From the NCBI GenBank assembly GCA_903911135.1, contig CAIWCG010000039.1, positions 1 through 45,917 of the forward strand: DNA of 45,917 nucleotides, given 5' to 3'. Position numbers and translations under genes: made by a program. The notes beneath the pieces were generated by a model. That model did no database searches. It was not told the origin of the DNA and saw only the letters and a program-made list of their open reading frames with translations. How positions within the stretch are numbered: position 1 is the first letter of the stretch; the number at the start of each line of letters is the position of its first letter. Positions 36,905 to 45,237 of the stretch are shown piece by piece. The stretch comes from an uncultured Bacteroidota bacterium. GTDB taxonomy: Bacteria; Bacteroidota; Bacteroidia; AKYH767-A; JABDAW01.

Positions 36905-37628
36905 TTTTATTTTCTTTAATTTGATATAAGTCTTTCCAATTATTTCTGATACTTTGCGATAAAACTGCAATCCTGTTAGTATCGGTTTTATTACTTAACA
37001 TTTCAAGCTGTTTTAAAATTTCAGGCTTAGTTATTTCTCCAATTTCACAATTCATTTTTTTTCTCATAGAGCAATAATTCAACCATACCGATTCTAATTC
37101 TGAATTTTCGAAAGTTGTAATAGTTTCTATATTTTTAAAGCCACCCTCATTCTTTTCTTTATTATCATTCTTTTCTTTATTATCATTCTTGTTTGTGTTA
37201 TTATGTGGCTCTAATGTAGCTATTATGTGGTTATTATGTGGCTCATTGGTTGTCTTTTGGTTGTCTTTTGGTTGTCTTTTGGTTGTTACTTTTTCTTGAT
37301 ATTCCTCCCAATTAATAATAGAAATAACAGAATATTGGTTGTTACTTTCTATTTTTATCATATCGTATTCGTCTTGGAACTTATTGATCCATTTATATAC
37401 TGTAGAGCCATCAATTCCAAGTTCATCCTCTGCCTTATGGCGACCAAAAATAAACTGCCCAGGAAGTAGTTTAACAATTATATTTCCCCTACCCACATTT
37501 ACAGAAACGTGCCGCTCCTTGAAGGTTGCTTTTAATAAGCACCATAACCAAATTTTAAGTGCGGTTTGGTGAGCAAAAATAGGGTTGTTTAAAATTCCCC
37601 TTGAAATCTTTATAAAGCCTTCTTCCAT
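36843..37628 (-). CDS. Replication initiator-like protein (winged helix), 261 aa
   Basis: The N-terminal 115 residues match phage replisome organisers: FIKISRGILNNPIFAHQTALKIWLWCLLKA, LLPGQFIFGRHKAEDELGIDGSTVYKWINKF (winged HTH), YSVISIINWEEYQ. The middle is a low-complexity linker (NDNKEKNDNKEKN), coded by repeats; the C-terminal 80 residues resemble a DnaD/DnaT-type domain. The gene itself carries iterons (37248-37289), so the origin may lie inside it, as in lambda O. Confidence 0.75.
   Translation of the reverse strand: MEEGFIKISRGILNNPIFAHQTALKIWLWCLLKATFKERHVSVNVGRGNIIVKLLPGQFIFGRHKAEDELGIDGSTVYKWINKFQDEYDMIKIESNNQYSVISIINWEEYQEKVTTKRQPKDNQKTTNEPHNNHIIATLEPHNNTNKNDNKEKNDNKEKNEGGFKNIETITTFENSELESVWLNYCSMRKKMNCEIGEITKPEILKQLEMLSNKTDTNRIAVLSQSIRNNWKDLYQIKENKNGKSELPGRITSAGSDFSKD
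37148..37240. repeat. Tandem coding repeats in the initiator gene
   Basis: An 18-base unit (TCATTCTTTTCTTTATTA on the plus strand) is duplicated, then TTATGTGGY occurs three times (near 37201, 37223 and 37233). These encode the linker but are also AT-rich and repeated, as expected beside an origin. Confidence 0.5.
37248..37289. repeat. Iteron-like 11-bp direct repeats, candidate origin
   Basis: Three exact tandem copies of GGTTGTCTTTT plus a partial fourth (GGTTGTTAC). They sit in the middle of the initiator gene. Confidence 0.55.
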
Positions 37629-37632
37629 AAAT

Positions 37633-37851
37633 TTATTTATTCAATATAAGGCCAGTAATATTTATAAGGGTAAAATATTCATCTTCATTCATCTCAAACC
37701 ATCCATTAAGAACCTTATATCGCTGCTGTGCCGAGGGAGTGAGCTTTTCGTAAGTCATTTTATCAATCTCTTTGACTGATGCAAGAACGCTTTGATACCT
37801 CTTGATAAATCTATCGTTAATCTTCTCATTATCTTCCCAAGTATTTCCCAT
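37633..37851 (-). CDS. Hypothetical small protein, 72 aa
   Basis: Acidic helical protein (MGNTWEDNEKINDRFIKRYQ...). It overlaps the upstream membrane protein gene by 23 nt and ends four bases before the initiator ATG. No family recognised. Confidence 0.6.
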   Translation of the reverse strand: MGNTWEDNEKINDRFIKRYQSVLASVKEIDKMTYEKLTPSAQQRYKVLNGWFEMNEDEYFTLINITGLILNK

Positions 37852-38089
37852 ATTTAATAAGTTTCTCGCGGCAAATCAAAGAATCCTGATTCTTGGCTGC
37901 CCATTTTTTATCTTCCATAAGTTTATCAAGACTATTAACCTCTCTTTTAAGTTTTTCAACATTAGCATTAAGGTCATTAAGCGGTCGTTTTAGCTGATAA
38001 TTTGTCGCCAGGCATCCGATAATTACTCCTATGATGAGAAAGTAGTATCGTTGTCTTTTCATTCGTTTATAGTCGTTAAATTCGCTCAT
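37829..38089 (-). CDS. Single-pass membrane protein with coiled coil, 86 aa
   Basis: One membrane helix (YYFLIIGVIIGCLAT) after a short basic start, then a coiled coil (LNDLNANVEKLKREVNSLDKLMED). The shape recalls Rz-type spanins, but no outer partner lies nearby and the operon is for replication. Function unknown. Confidence 0.6.
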   Translation of the reverse strand: MSEFNDYKRMKRQRYYFLIIGVIIGCLATNYQLKRPLNDLNANVEKLKREVNSLDKLMEDKKWAAKNQDSLICREKLIKYGKYLGR

Positions 38090-38466
38090 TTCTTTATTTT
38101 TGTTACTATTACCTTCCTTCCTTTATAACTCGTACTTTTTGCCTTTCCTTGCAAGTGTTTTGCAATGGTTTGATGAGAACGACAACAAGCATCACCTAAA
38201 TTTTTTAATCCCTTAACCGTCATTAAAACTTCATTAGTGGAAAATTCTTTAATCTGATAAACTGAACGAATCGGATTCCTTTGGAATGGCGGCAACCCTA
38301 ATAAACTTCTTAATTGTGGCAGCGTGTTAATATGGCATTTCCATTTTTCAGCAATGACCTTTCTTTCTTCGCCGGCAAGAAACATTTTTTTCATTTCTTG
38401 GAGTTCTTCATGAGAATATCTCCAAAATATCCCTGTTCGCCTTATATTTCCTTTCTTTCCAGCCAT
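38086..38466 (-). CDS. HTH DNA-binding protein, 126 aa
   Basis: Two HTH-like parts: SHEELQEMKKMFLAGEERKVIAEKWKCHINTL and, at the end, VKGLKNLGDACCRSHQTIAKHL (NUMOD1-like). Very basic. Possibly a remnant or relative of a homing-endonuclease DNA-binding region, or a regulator. It overlaps the SNF2 gene by one base and starts 23 bases after a sigma-54-like element. Confidence 0.6.
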   Translation of the reverse strand: MAGKKGNIRRTGIFWRYSHEELQEMKKMFLAGEERKVIAEKWKCHINTLPQLRSLLGLPPFQRNPIRSVYQIKEFSTNEVLMTVKGLKNLGDACCRSHQTIAKHLQGKAKSTSYKGRKVIVTKIKK

Positions 38467-40205
38467 TATTCGTATAAAACAAAATCATTATCAATAATCG
38501 TGCCTGATACCTCTGTTTTTTCTTTTTGTAGGAAAATATTCATAAGCCCTTCGATAACATTTTCCTCGATGTTATTTTCTCCGCCCGTAACTTCGTTTGC
38601 AATTGCGCGCTTCCTGTTAATTACCTCGTAAATATATTGGTCTATAGTCCTGTCGCCTATGAAGTAAGTGCATGTAACATTATCCTGCTGCCCTATCCTG
38701 TGCGCCCTATCTTCACATTGTTCCATGGCGGCTGCGGTCCAGTCCATTTCAATAAATCCTACCTGTGAGCTTGCCGTTAAAGTGATTCCTACACCAGCAG
38801 CTTTTATACTACAAAATATCAGCTTGCATTTAGGATCGTTTTGGAACCTGTCAATTGATAACTGCCTCTCGTCCTGGGAGTCTCCGCCAGTGATCTTAAC
38901 GGCATGCGGATAACGCTCCATCAGTCTGACAAAAATTTCTTTTAAGTGCGCAAAGACAATCAATTTCTCCCCAGATTCAACCATGTTGTCAATGAATGAA
39001 TAAACATCTCTTAACTTACCCCTTGCGCTGATATTTTTAAGGATGCCTATCCGGACCATTACTTCGCCTCTCATGGATCTAGCAATAGTTTCATCGGTTG
39101 CTGATTTATAGTTCTTGAGGTATTCGATCAAATTTCTTTCTGCTTCCTGGTATTCAATCCAATGTTCCCTGTCGAGAGCACAAATAATATTCTGTCGCAT
39201 CTTAGGCGGCAAATCTTTCATTACCTCCGTTTTTTCGCGCCTGTAGAAACAATATGTCTTTAGTAGATATTGCAACTCTTTCAGGTTCGAGGCTTGCTTT
39301 TTACCCGCACAAAAGTGATTATTGAAATGTTTGTACCCTCCGAACCTGTGAAATTGATCTATCACTCCCAATTGAGAACTAAGGTCCATTGGTTTATTTA
39401 CTACCGGAGTTCCGGTGAGAAGGTAGATGAATTTCTTTCCTTGCGAAACTCCTTTACATAGCTTGGTCTGTAAGGTTCCATAAGATTTTATCCGGTGGCT
39501 TTCGTCTATGATAACACTCTTAAAAAACTCTTTGTTACCATTAAAAACAATATCCGCCATCGTGAACTTTTTGCTCTCTTTGATTTCAGCGACAAAAAAC
39601 TTTTTCAAGATCTCGTAGTTAGTGATGAAATATTCAACATTATTTTCTATTAATTGTGGCATAAATCGAATGTTTCTCGAATCTAAAATCACTGCATTCT
39701 TCCCTGTCCATTTCTTGACCTCTCTTTGCCAATTTATCTTTAGAGAAGCCGGACAGATAATCAAAGAAGGTGTTGCATCTTTTCCTAAAACTTTCAATCC
39801 TTCAATGGCTCCAATCGTCTGAAACGTTTTACCAAGACCCATCTGATCGCCGCAAATACACCTTTCCTTCTCTATCAAATACGCAATTCCTTTCTGTTGA
39901 TAGGGAAATGGTTTAAACAACAAAGGTATATCAATCGTCAGCTCCGGCATCTCTGGCATAACGAAATCTTTCTCCGCTTGCCTTTCGCCGACAAAAGTAA
40001 ATTGGTTCTGCTCTGCAAATACCAAAACCTGAACCTCATAAGACAAAGGAATATTCCAAGACTTCTCATTTGATCGGTAACATTGCCCGGGCGTAAGTCC
40101 TATTGACTGGATAAATCCTCTTATGATATTCAAAAGCACCGGATTAAACCTGAAGGTAATTTTGAAGTGGCTTGAGGTACGTTCTATTTCGCCTTTGGAT
40201 GTCAT
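38466..40205 (-). CDS. SNF2-family helicase, 579 aa
   Basis: Helicase motifs in order: Q-motif FKPFPYQQKGIAYLI, I GDQMGLGKTFQTI, Ia LIICPASLKINWQREVKKW, II SVIIDESHRIK, III YLLTGTPVVNKP, V DRFQNDPKCKLIFCSIKAAGVGITLT, VI DWTAAAMEQCEDRAHRIGQQD. This set defines SNF2 translocases. In phages they help replication or recombination by moving along duplex DNA. It overlaps the methyltransferase by 4 nt. Confidence 0.9.
   Translation of the reverse strand: MTSKGEIERTSSHFKITFRFNPVLLNIIRGFIQSIGLTPGQCYRSNEKSWNIPLSYEVQVLVFAEQNQFTFVGERQAEKDFVMPEMPELTIDIPLLFKPFPYQQKGIAYLIEKERCICGDQMGLGKTFQTIGAIEGLKVLGKDATPSLIICPASLKINWQREVKKWTGKNAVILDSRNIRFMPQLIENNVEYFITNYEILKKFFVAEIKESKKFTMADIVFNGNKEFFKSVIIDESHRIKSYGTLQTKLCKGVSQGKKFIYLLTGTPVVNKPMDLSSQLGVIDQFHRFGGYKHFNNHFCAGKKQASNLKELQYLLKTYCFYRREKTEVMKDLPPKMRQNIICALDREHWIEYQEAERNLIEYLKNYKSATDETIARSMRGEVMVRIGILKNISARGKLRDVYSFIDNMVESGEKLIVFAHLKEIFVRLMERYPHAVKITGGDSQDERQLSIDRFQNDPKCKLIFCSIKAAGVGITLTASSQVGFIEMDWTAAAMEQCEDRAHRIGQQDNVTCTYFIGDRTIDQYIYEVINRKRAIANEVTGGENNIEENVIEGLMNIFLQKEKTEVSGTIIDNDFVLYE
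38490..38507 (-). promoter_or_regulatory. Sigma-54-like element TCAGGCACGATTATTGAT
   Basis: Minus strand TCAGGCACGATTATTGAT within the last codons of the SNF2 gene, 23 bases before the ATG at 38466. Confidence 0.5.
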
Positions 40206-40828
40206 ACAAACTCTAATTTACCTTGACTTTTGTAGTTATTAAACCGCTTCATCATTGCGGCGAAATAATCAGCATCCAATTCGCATCCTGTGAATTGAAA
40301 TCCGTACTCGTATGCTGCGATTAAAGAACTTCCTGACCCAAGATGTGTGTCCAATATTTTATCCCCTTCTTTGGCGTAATTTTCGAGAAGCCATTTGTAG
40401 AGTTTTATCGGCTTTTGGGTAGGGTGTTCCCTGTCTAATTGAGTACTATTTATTTTTATCAACCTTGCAGGACTATCAAATGAAGTCCACGCTTGCTCTA
40501 CTTGGCTCATTGTGGGTACATAGGTCATTTTATCCCACACAATGAAACAACGGTGTGCAGGTAAGCCAAAGTAATTTCCACCCCAAATAATTTGATTTTT
40601 GCTTATTCTAAACAATTCTTTCCAATATTCATTCGATGGTACGTTATTGTCCCATCCCTTTATAATATCTTTTTTAAACTTAACCTGACTATTTTTATCA
40701 CAACCACCATTCATTGTTCTATCACCAAGCCCATGCGGAGGATCAACAATGGCAAGTTCATAGAATCCGTCTGGAGTGTTACGAAGCAACTCCATGCAGT
40801 CAATGTTATATAGTTTTGGTTCGGTCAT
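40202..40828 (-). CDS. DNA adenine-type methyltransferase, 208 aa
   Basis: N6/N4 methyltransferase of the beta-like order: motif IV LAIVDPPHGLGDR early, then motif I ILDTHLGSGSSLIAAYEYGFQFTGCELDADYF late, with a HPTQKPIKLYKWLL box between. DPPH replaces the usual DPPY/W in the catalytic motif. It overlaps both neighbours. It may protect phage DNA from host restriction. Confidence 0.85.
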   Translation of the reverse strand: MTEPKLYNIDCMELLRNTPDGFYELAIVDPPHGLGDRTMNGGCDKNSQVKFKKDIIKGWDNNVPSNEYWKELFRISKNQIIWGGNYFGLPAHRCFIVWDKMTYVPTMSQVEQAWTSFDSPARLIKINSTQLDREHPTQKPIKLYKWLLENYAKEGDKILDTHLGSGSSLIAAYEYGFQFTGCELDADYFAAMMKRFNNYKSQGKLEFV

Positions 40829-41472
40829 ATCCCAAAATTATTAATTAAACTCCAGTATTTAAAAGCCAACTCCTCATATTCTGCCTTGCCAGATAAATAG
40901 AAATCATCCCCCCTTCTAACGATCTTTCTGAATGGTGGTAACTTCGGATTTTTCTTGCTCTGACCGATCATCACATAAGTATCTATTCCCGCAATGTCCA
41001 TGTACCAGGCACCAGCACGATTATAATGAAAGTAGGTACAAAGTTCCTCGAAGGCTTTTTGAGTAGTGGCGACTGTGCTTTTCAATTCCCATCCTATTGG
41101 CGGTTTCCATCCGTCCCATTTGCACCTGGCTTCCAATGAGAATTTAAACCCCCTGTAAGTAATTTCTATTTCATTAACCGATATATGCTGAAACTTTGAC
41201 CCCTTATGTAACTTGGTACAAAAATCATCCTTAAAAAACGATTCTTTCATCAACTTGACTTTGGCAAAATCTTCCTGAGAATATTGCCCGTCCAAAACTC
41301 TTAGATTCAAGTAATTCACTTTCTCCGGTTCTGTAATAACAGCATCGTGTAGATGTCCGAACTTGAAATATTCGGGGTTGTCAAGTTCTTGCTCGCCTTT
41401 CATAAGTTTGTCAAGTTTGCCGAGTGTGGAGTTTGAAACTTCGGGGCGTTGGAAGTAGTCTATTTCGGCCAT
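40825..41472 (-). CDS. PD-(D/E)XK exonuclease (RecE/Exo VIII-like), 215 aa
   Basis: RecE-type start (DYFQRPEVSNSTLGKL), a GHLHDAVITEPE box and the catalytic core SLEARCKWDGW ... GWELKSTVATTQKAFEELC (D-x-n-E-x-K). Pairs with RecT, encoded 3 kb upstream, to make a two-part single-strand annealing system: the exonuclease resects, RecT anneals. Confidence 0.8.
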   Translation of the reverse strand: MAEIDYFQRPEVSNSTLGKLDKLMKGEQELDNPEYFKFGHLHDAVITEPEKVNYLNLRVLDGQYSQEDFAKVKLMKESFFKDDFCTKLHKGSKFQHISVNEIEITYRGFKFSLEARCKWDGWKPPIGWELKSTVATTQKAFEELCTYFHYNRAGAWYMDIAGIDTYVMIGQSKKNPKLPPFRKIVRRGDDFYLSGKAEYEELAFKYWSLINNFGI

Positions 41473-41699
41473 TTCTCTATCCAGCTATTTTCATCCACAA
41501 AGGCAAACAAAGCCGTCTCTGCAAGTATCAAATTATTCTCAATCTTTTCTCGGTCAACCTTTCCATATCGCTTCTCATTTTTCTCCAACAAGTGATCCGG
41601 TGTATTATGAATAATCTGCGCATCTTGCAAAGCCTTGGCGAGTTTATAAATCTCCTTTAGCTTGATCTGCTCGATTGATTGCCTTTGGTCTTTTTTCAT
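41460..41699 (-). CDS. Hypothetical small protein, 79 aa
   Basis: Starts MKKDQRQSIEQIKLKEIYKL; charged, mainly helical. Overlaps the exonuclease start by 13 nt. No family recognised. Confidence 0.6.
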   Translation of the reverse strand: MKKDQRQSIEQIKLKEIYKLAKALQDAQIIHNTPDHLLEKNEKRYGKVDREKIENNLILAETALFAFVDENSWIEKWPK

Positions 41700-41701
41700 A
41701 A

Positions 41702-41833
41702 TTATATCTTCATAAATGATACACCTTCTTCGTTAGGTTGCGGCTTCACAACCCTCCTCGTCATCGCCTTCCTACCCTCCAAGATAGCCTGAACCATCGG
41801 AGCGCTGAATAATATTGGTCGTTCTTTCTTCAT
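41702..41833 (-). CDS. Short remnant of an ASCH-like phage protein, 43 aa
   Basis: ATG 41833 to TAA 41702. Begins [20 protein letters not shown] and continues [13 protein letters not shown], the well-known start of a phage protein of 150-220 aa that is ASCH-like. Only the first 43 residues remain, so this looks truncated. It may still be translated, as it shares its first base with the upstream stop. Confidence 0.65.
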   Translation of the reverse strand: MKKERPILFSAPMVQAILEGRKAMTRRVVKPQPNEEGVSFMKI

Positions 41834-42048
41834 TACACAATTTTAGGTTGCCCATTATTCAATAAGGAAATAGCCGTATTATAATCCGGAATCGCTTTTT
41901 TAATCCGGTTACGCTGTTTAGTATCAGCCGTCAAAAGTTCCGTCATTAACGCTTCTTTTTTCTCCACTAATAATTGGAGTGGAGTAGGTATTTCTTGAGA
42001 TTTACCAGCAATTCTATCTTTCTCTGATTCTGAAAATTGTTTATCCAT
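41833..42048 (-). CDS. Hypothetical small protein, 71 aa
   Basis: Starts [20 protein letters not shown]; charged helical with an end [11 protein letters not shown]. It follows a sigma-54-like element by 11 bases. No family recognised. Confidence 0.6.
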   Translation of the reverse strand: MDKQFSESEKDRIAGKSQEIPTPLQLLVEKKEALMTELLTADTKQRNRIKKAIPDYNTAISLLNNGQPKIV

Positions 42049-42059
42049 AGTTCCGATTA

Positions 42060-42077
42060 ATCAAATATTATGCCAGT
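42060..42077 (-). promoter_or_regulatory. Sigma-54-like element ACTGGCATAATATTTGAT
   Basis: Minus strand ACTGGCATAATATTTGAT, overlapping the stop of the 230-aa gene, 11 bases before ATG 42048. Confidence 0.6.
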
Positions 42078-42769
42078 TATTCAGGAATTTCTTCTGGAGT
42101 TTCGTCCTTGAATTCAATCTCCTGTTGAGCCGCCTTTCCGAACTTTCCATTTAGATACGCTTCAGCTTCATTATCCAGGCTCCTCAAACAAACATTAAAC
42201 TCGTCAATGAACTTATAAGGGTCAATCTCATCATTAAACTTCCAATTCGATGTCAATTCATTATTTACACGCTTACCAATTAACTTCTGACCAATAAGAA
42301 TAAATCCTTCCTGCTCGCCTTCTCCGGAGATAACTATTCCTGTAACTTTCAACTTTCCAAACCTATCCAGTTTATAGTCGCCATCGAACATTTCTTCGCC
42401 GTCATCATAAACCATTGATTCCTTCATGTCTTTAATAACTGCCAGGTGTGGTTTGAATCGTTCGAATGCGTCCATGAAATCCGGGTGCATCAAATTGCCT
42501 CCTTCGTGCATGACTTTGTCAGGCTTCGCATTGTCATAATACTGAAGATAGTGAAGTTCGCATAACTCGCCGTCTGCAATTTTTGCTTTTACGATCTTTA
42601 TTCCAGACCGTTGGAGTTGGATTTGCTCGCCTTCACGTTTGATTAATTGCGTTGCCCTATCTAACGCTGCCGTGATTGCCTCTGGAGTTCCAGAGATTGT
42701 ATTTCCTTCGACTTGTATGTCTAAGGATTCTTTTTCTTTTGTTGGCCTTCCGCCGTTCTTTTTTGACAT
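42077..42769 (-). CDS. Hypothetical phage protein of the recombination operon, 230 aa
   Basis: Starts MSKKNGGRPTKEKESLDIQV. The middle carries RSGIKIVKAKIADGELCELHYLQYY and the end IDPYKFIDEFNVCLRSLDNEAEAYLNGKFGKAAQQE. It is a soluble alpha/beta protein; similar ones lie near RecT and exonuclease genes in other phages, though I cannot name a family. A single-strand DNA binding or helper role is possible. Confidence 0.6.
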   Translation of the reverse strand: MSKKNGGRPTKEKESLDIQVEGNTISGTPEAITAALDRATQLIKREGEQIQLQRSGIKIVKAKIADGELCELHYLQYYDNAKPDKVMHEGGNLMHPDFMDAFERFKPHLAVIKDMKESMVYDDGEEMFDGDYKLDRFGKLKVTGIVISGEGEQEGFILIGQKLIGKRVNNELTSNWKFNDEIDPYKFIDEFNVCLRSLDNEAEAYLNGKFGKAAQQEIEFKDETPEEIPE

Positions 42770-42790
42770 ATATTTATTTATTTATTAGTT

Positions 42791-42917
42791 GGTGTTAAGG
42801 GTGGAATCGAACCACTATCACGGTTAATATTTGAAATGAATTCTGTTACTCCGAGGAGTCTGTCCTTTATCAAATACTCGCAAGCCGTTAAACTACCTAT
42901 TGTTTCATCCTTAATAC
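42791..42917 (-). ncRNA. Structured RNA with tRNA-like arms and an extended anticodon arm
   Basis: Minus-strand structure, 127 nt. Acceptor-like: 42917-42909 GTATTAAGG with 42800-42792 CCTTAACAC (one A-C). D-arm: AAAC-AATAGGTA-GTTT (42905-42890), with the GG and A of a D-loop. Anticodon-stem-like: ACGG (42888-42885) with CCGT (42823-42820). T-arm: GTGG-TTCGATT-CCAC (42815-42801). Within the anticodon arm a further 9-bp stem AGTATTTGA / TCAAATATT (42878-42870 with 42834-42826) and a small hairpin ACTC-CTCG-GAGT (42859-42848). It fills the whole gap between two genes. Confidence 0.55.
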
Positions 42918-42935
42918 TTATCGTTACCAGTACGA

Positions 42936-44339
42936 TTAATCGTTCTTGTTAGGAGCTACCTTTGCCGTAATTTCTTCAACCCAAATAATATCTTTATGAG
43001 TGCAATACTCGGAGCCATTAACCTTCCTGTGTTTCGCAACCGCCTTCGCCATCTGGTCGTGAGTAATTTTCTTCAACTGATCAACTGACTTTCCGTCACA
43101 CATCAATTTTGAATAGTAGAACATAATCACCTGCAACCAGCCCGCAGTAGACACCACTTGAATTTCCCAATTTTCAACGACTTTGATTTCCGTCTTGGAA
43201 ATTTCGGCTTTGGCCTCTTCGTGGTTGATTGATAGATTCATTTCCTCCTCGGATGCTTTTTCTTGAATATCCAGCGAGGCTTGCTCCACTTTACTTTCAT
43301 TAACCTTGATGGCATTCGCGGCTTCGGTTTCTTGGCGGGTCTTAATATCAGCCGCCAGCGCATCCTCCTTTTCTTTCGCAGCCAACGCTTCCGCCGCGGC
43401 TTTATCGGATTTTTCTTTAGCTTCCGCCGCCGCCTTTTTTTCTGCTGCGCTCTTAGCCTCTGCCACCAGTTTGTCCGCTTTCTCCTTGGCTTCCTTCGCC
43501 TCCTTGTCCGCCTTTGCCTTCGCATCCGCCGCCGCCTTTGCAGCTTCCAATTCCAATTTCTTTCCTGGAATCTTTGGTATCAATTCATCTTTTTGGGCAG
43601 TGAGTTCGACCGTAAAATCTTTTCTGAATTGATCCAAGTTACTTTCTTTGACTTTCTTAAAAACTTCGTTACATGCGGCTTTGTCCTCGGCGTTACCAAT
43701 AACATCGTGAAACTTCGAATCCATCTTTGACGGTTTCCATAAGGAATAATAACCTTCCTCATAATGAGTAGGGAAGCCACTAATTTCAACAGATAATTGG
43801 TCAATGGTGTCTAAGGTAGCTCCCTCGAAAATACTCACCAATTTGGCTTTTTTCTCCGCCACCTGACCGAGGAAGCATTTCGATAAATCTTCTTCCAAAA
43901 ATACTTTCAACTGGATCAACTCATTACCCTTATCAAGTTTCAACTGTGCAGCCGCTTCTTCTTTACGCTTCTTGTCCAGTTTGAACTTGGCATCGGTATT
44001 AAGTTCTAACTGAACCTCCTCAATCATCTTATCCATCTCCGACTCTTGTGTAGTGAAAATCTTAGTAACCTTATTCAAGGTTTGTGTTAATGGTGTCCGT
44101 CGATCTTTGGCGGCTGCCATTGATTTCTTGAACTTCACGATTTCACCACCGGCTTTTTCAACCACTTCAGTAGATATTTCACCATTCTGATCTTTATCTT
44201 CCTGAATCTTAGCGAGGATTTTTTCTTTCGCACCCTTGATTCCGGCAACAGTTTTGTCATTCCTTTCCGCCGTTTCTGCTAACTGTCCTCCTAAAGTGAT
44301 TAACTCTGAAGGTTTGATAATTTCTAATTCTTCTGCCAT
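42936..44339 (-). CDS. Long Lys/Ala-rich coiled-coil protein, 467 aa
   Basis: Start at ATG 44339 (MAEELEIIKPSELITLG), right after the RecT stop. Residues 1-230 are helical with KKSMAAAKDRRTPLTQTLNKVTKIF; about 245-340 are a Lys/Ala/Glu coiled coil (AKADKEAKEAKEKADKL...), coded by GC-richer, repetitive DNA; the C-terminal 90 residues are globular and end WVEEITAKVAPNKND. Proteins of this shape sit next to RecT in many phages. Function unknown. Confidence 0.75.
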   Translation of the reverse strand: MAEELEIIKPSELITLGGQLAETAERNDKTVAGIKGAKEKILAKIQEDKDQNGEISTEVVEKAGGEIVKFKKSMAAAKDRRTPLTQTLNKVTKIFTTQESEMDKMIEEVQLELNTDAKFKLDKKRKEEAAAQLKLDKGNELIQLKVFLEEDLSKCFLGQVAEKKAKLVSIFEGATLDTIDQLSVEISGFPTHYEEGYYSLWKPSKMDSKFHDVIGNAEDKAACNEVFKKVKESNLDQFRKDFTVELTAQKDELIPKIPGKKLELEAAKAAADAKAKADKEAKEAKEKADKLVAEAKSAAEKKAAAEAKEKSDKAAAEALAAKEKEDALAADIKTRQETEAANAIKVNESKVEQASLDIQEKASEEEMNLSINHEEAKAEISKTEIKVVENWEIQVVSTAGWLQVIMFYYSKLMCDGKSVDQLKKITHDQMAKAVAKHRKVNGSEYCTHKDIIWVEEITAKVAPNKND

Positions 44340-44340
44340 G

Positions 44341-45237
44341 TTAATATAATTCTTCTTCTTGCTTAACAATTGGTTTTGCCTCTATTGGCTTCGCTGGTTG
44401 TGATACCTGTGTCACCGGCTCTGTCTTTTCATTCGTCACATCTACATGCTCTACGAATTCCTCTACCGGTTCACCTCCATAAATATCCTCCTTATCCTTT
44501 TCTACAACATCCGTTTCCATAATTACAAATTTAGAATCTACTTTTAACGGTGCTTTCGGATAGTTACGAAAAGCATGTTTGATAGTTTTCGCTTCAACCA
44601 TACCTCGTATTCCCTTTCCCCATGCTAAGGAGCTTTTATTAGGGCTAAATTCTTTCAAGTCCATTATTTCCTCGAATGAGAAAACTTTAAAATCAATACT
44701 CCCATCACTACGAGTAATACGGATAAAACTTGCAATGATTTTTTCGCTTTTGCGAGGGAATATCTTTTGATAGTCCACCTCAATGGCCCCGTCCTTAGTT
44801 GTGCCAACCTTAAAGATGTCACCTTCATAAACGACTACTGGATTGTCAGCGTACTTTATCTGACCCGCTCTCTGTCGCAAATAAAGTTCGCCCACGCCAC
44901 TAATCATTAATTTTGCCTGCCCTCCCATTGGAACAATGTAACACATTCTCTTTGCTGGATCAAGGCTTAAATCCTGTACTCCAACATCAATAATACATCC
45001 ATAGAGAGATAATGAAGAACATTTCTGCAACATTGGATTGTCACTGATAATCTTTCCAAAATGAAACTTCTCCGCCATGTAAATCATTTCGCCTCTGGTG
45101 CTTCCGTGAATTTGTTCATAATTCTTAATGAATTGTTTTTCGACCCTTGGGTCTCTCGCAACTTCCAAAGGAGCTAAGTCCTTAATTTGCTTCGCCACTT
45201 TAGTGACGTTGTCTGGTTCTTTTTTTAATTCTTCCAC
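44341..45237 (-). CDS. recT: RecT-family single-strand annealing protein, 298 aa or longer
   Basis: Core pattern of RecT: FIKNYEQIHGSTRGEMIYMAEKFHFGKIISDNP, LYGCIIDVGVQDLSLDPAKRMCYIVPMGGQAKLMISGVGELYLRQRAG, then EVDYQKIFPRKSEKIIASFIRI, KGIRGMVEAKTIKHAFRNYP. The C-terminus is an acidic, Pro-rich tail. The in-frame start is GTG 45237, but the frame stays open and coding-like upstream, and an ATG at 45338 would join it if one A were added in an A5 run at 45327-45331. Confidence 0.85.
   Translation of the reverse strand: MEELKKEPDNVTKVAKQIKDLAPLEVARDPRVEKQFIKNYEQIHGSTRGEMIYMAEKFHFGKIISDNPMLQKCSSLSLYGCIIDVGVQDLSLDPAKRMCYIVPMGGQAKLMISGVGELYLRQRAGQIKYADNPVVVYEGDIFKVGTTKDGAIEVDYQKIFPRKSEKIIASFIRITRSDGSIDFKVFSFEEIMDLKEFSPNKSSLAWGKGIRGMVEAKTIKHAFRNYPKAPLKVDSKFVIMETDVVEKDKEDIYGGEPVEEFVEHVDVTNEKTEPVTQVSQPAKPIEAKPIVKQEEELY

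Noticed and set aside
37829-38089. Rz-type spanin
   Set aside because: Membrane helix plus coiled coil fits, but there is no partner lipoprotein, holin or endolysin nearby and the operon is for replication.
43263-43730. Plus-strand and alternative-frame open frames across the coiled-coil gene
   Set aside because: They are shadows of Lys/Ala-rich codons, giving Phe- and Arg-rich nonsense.
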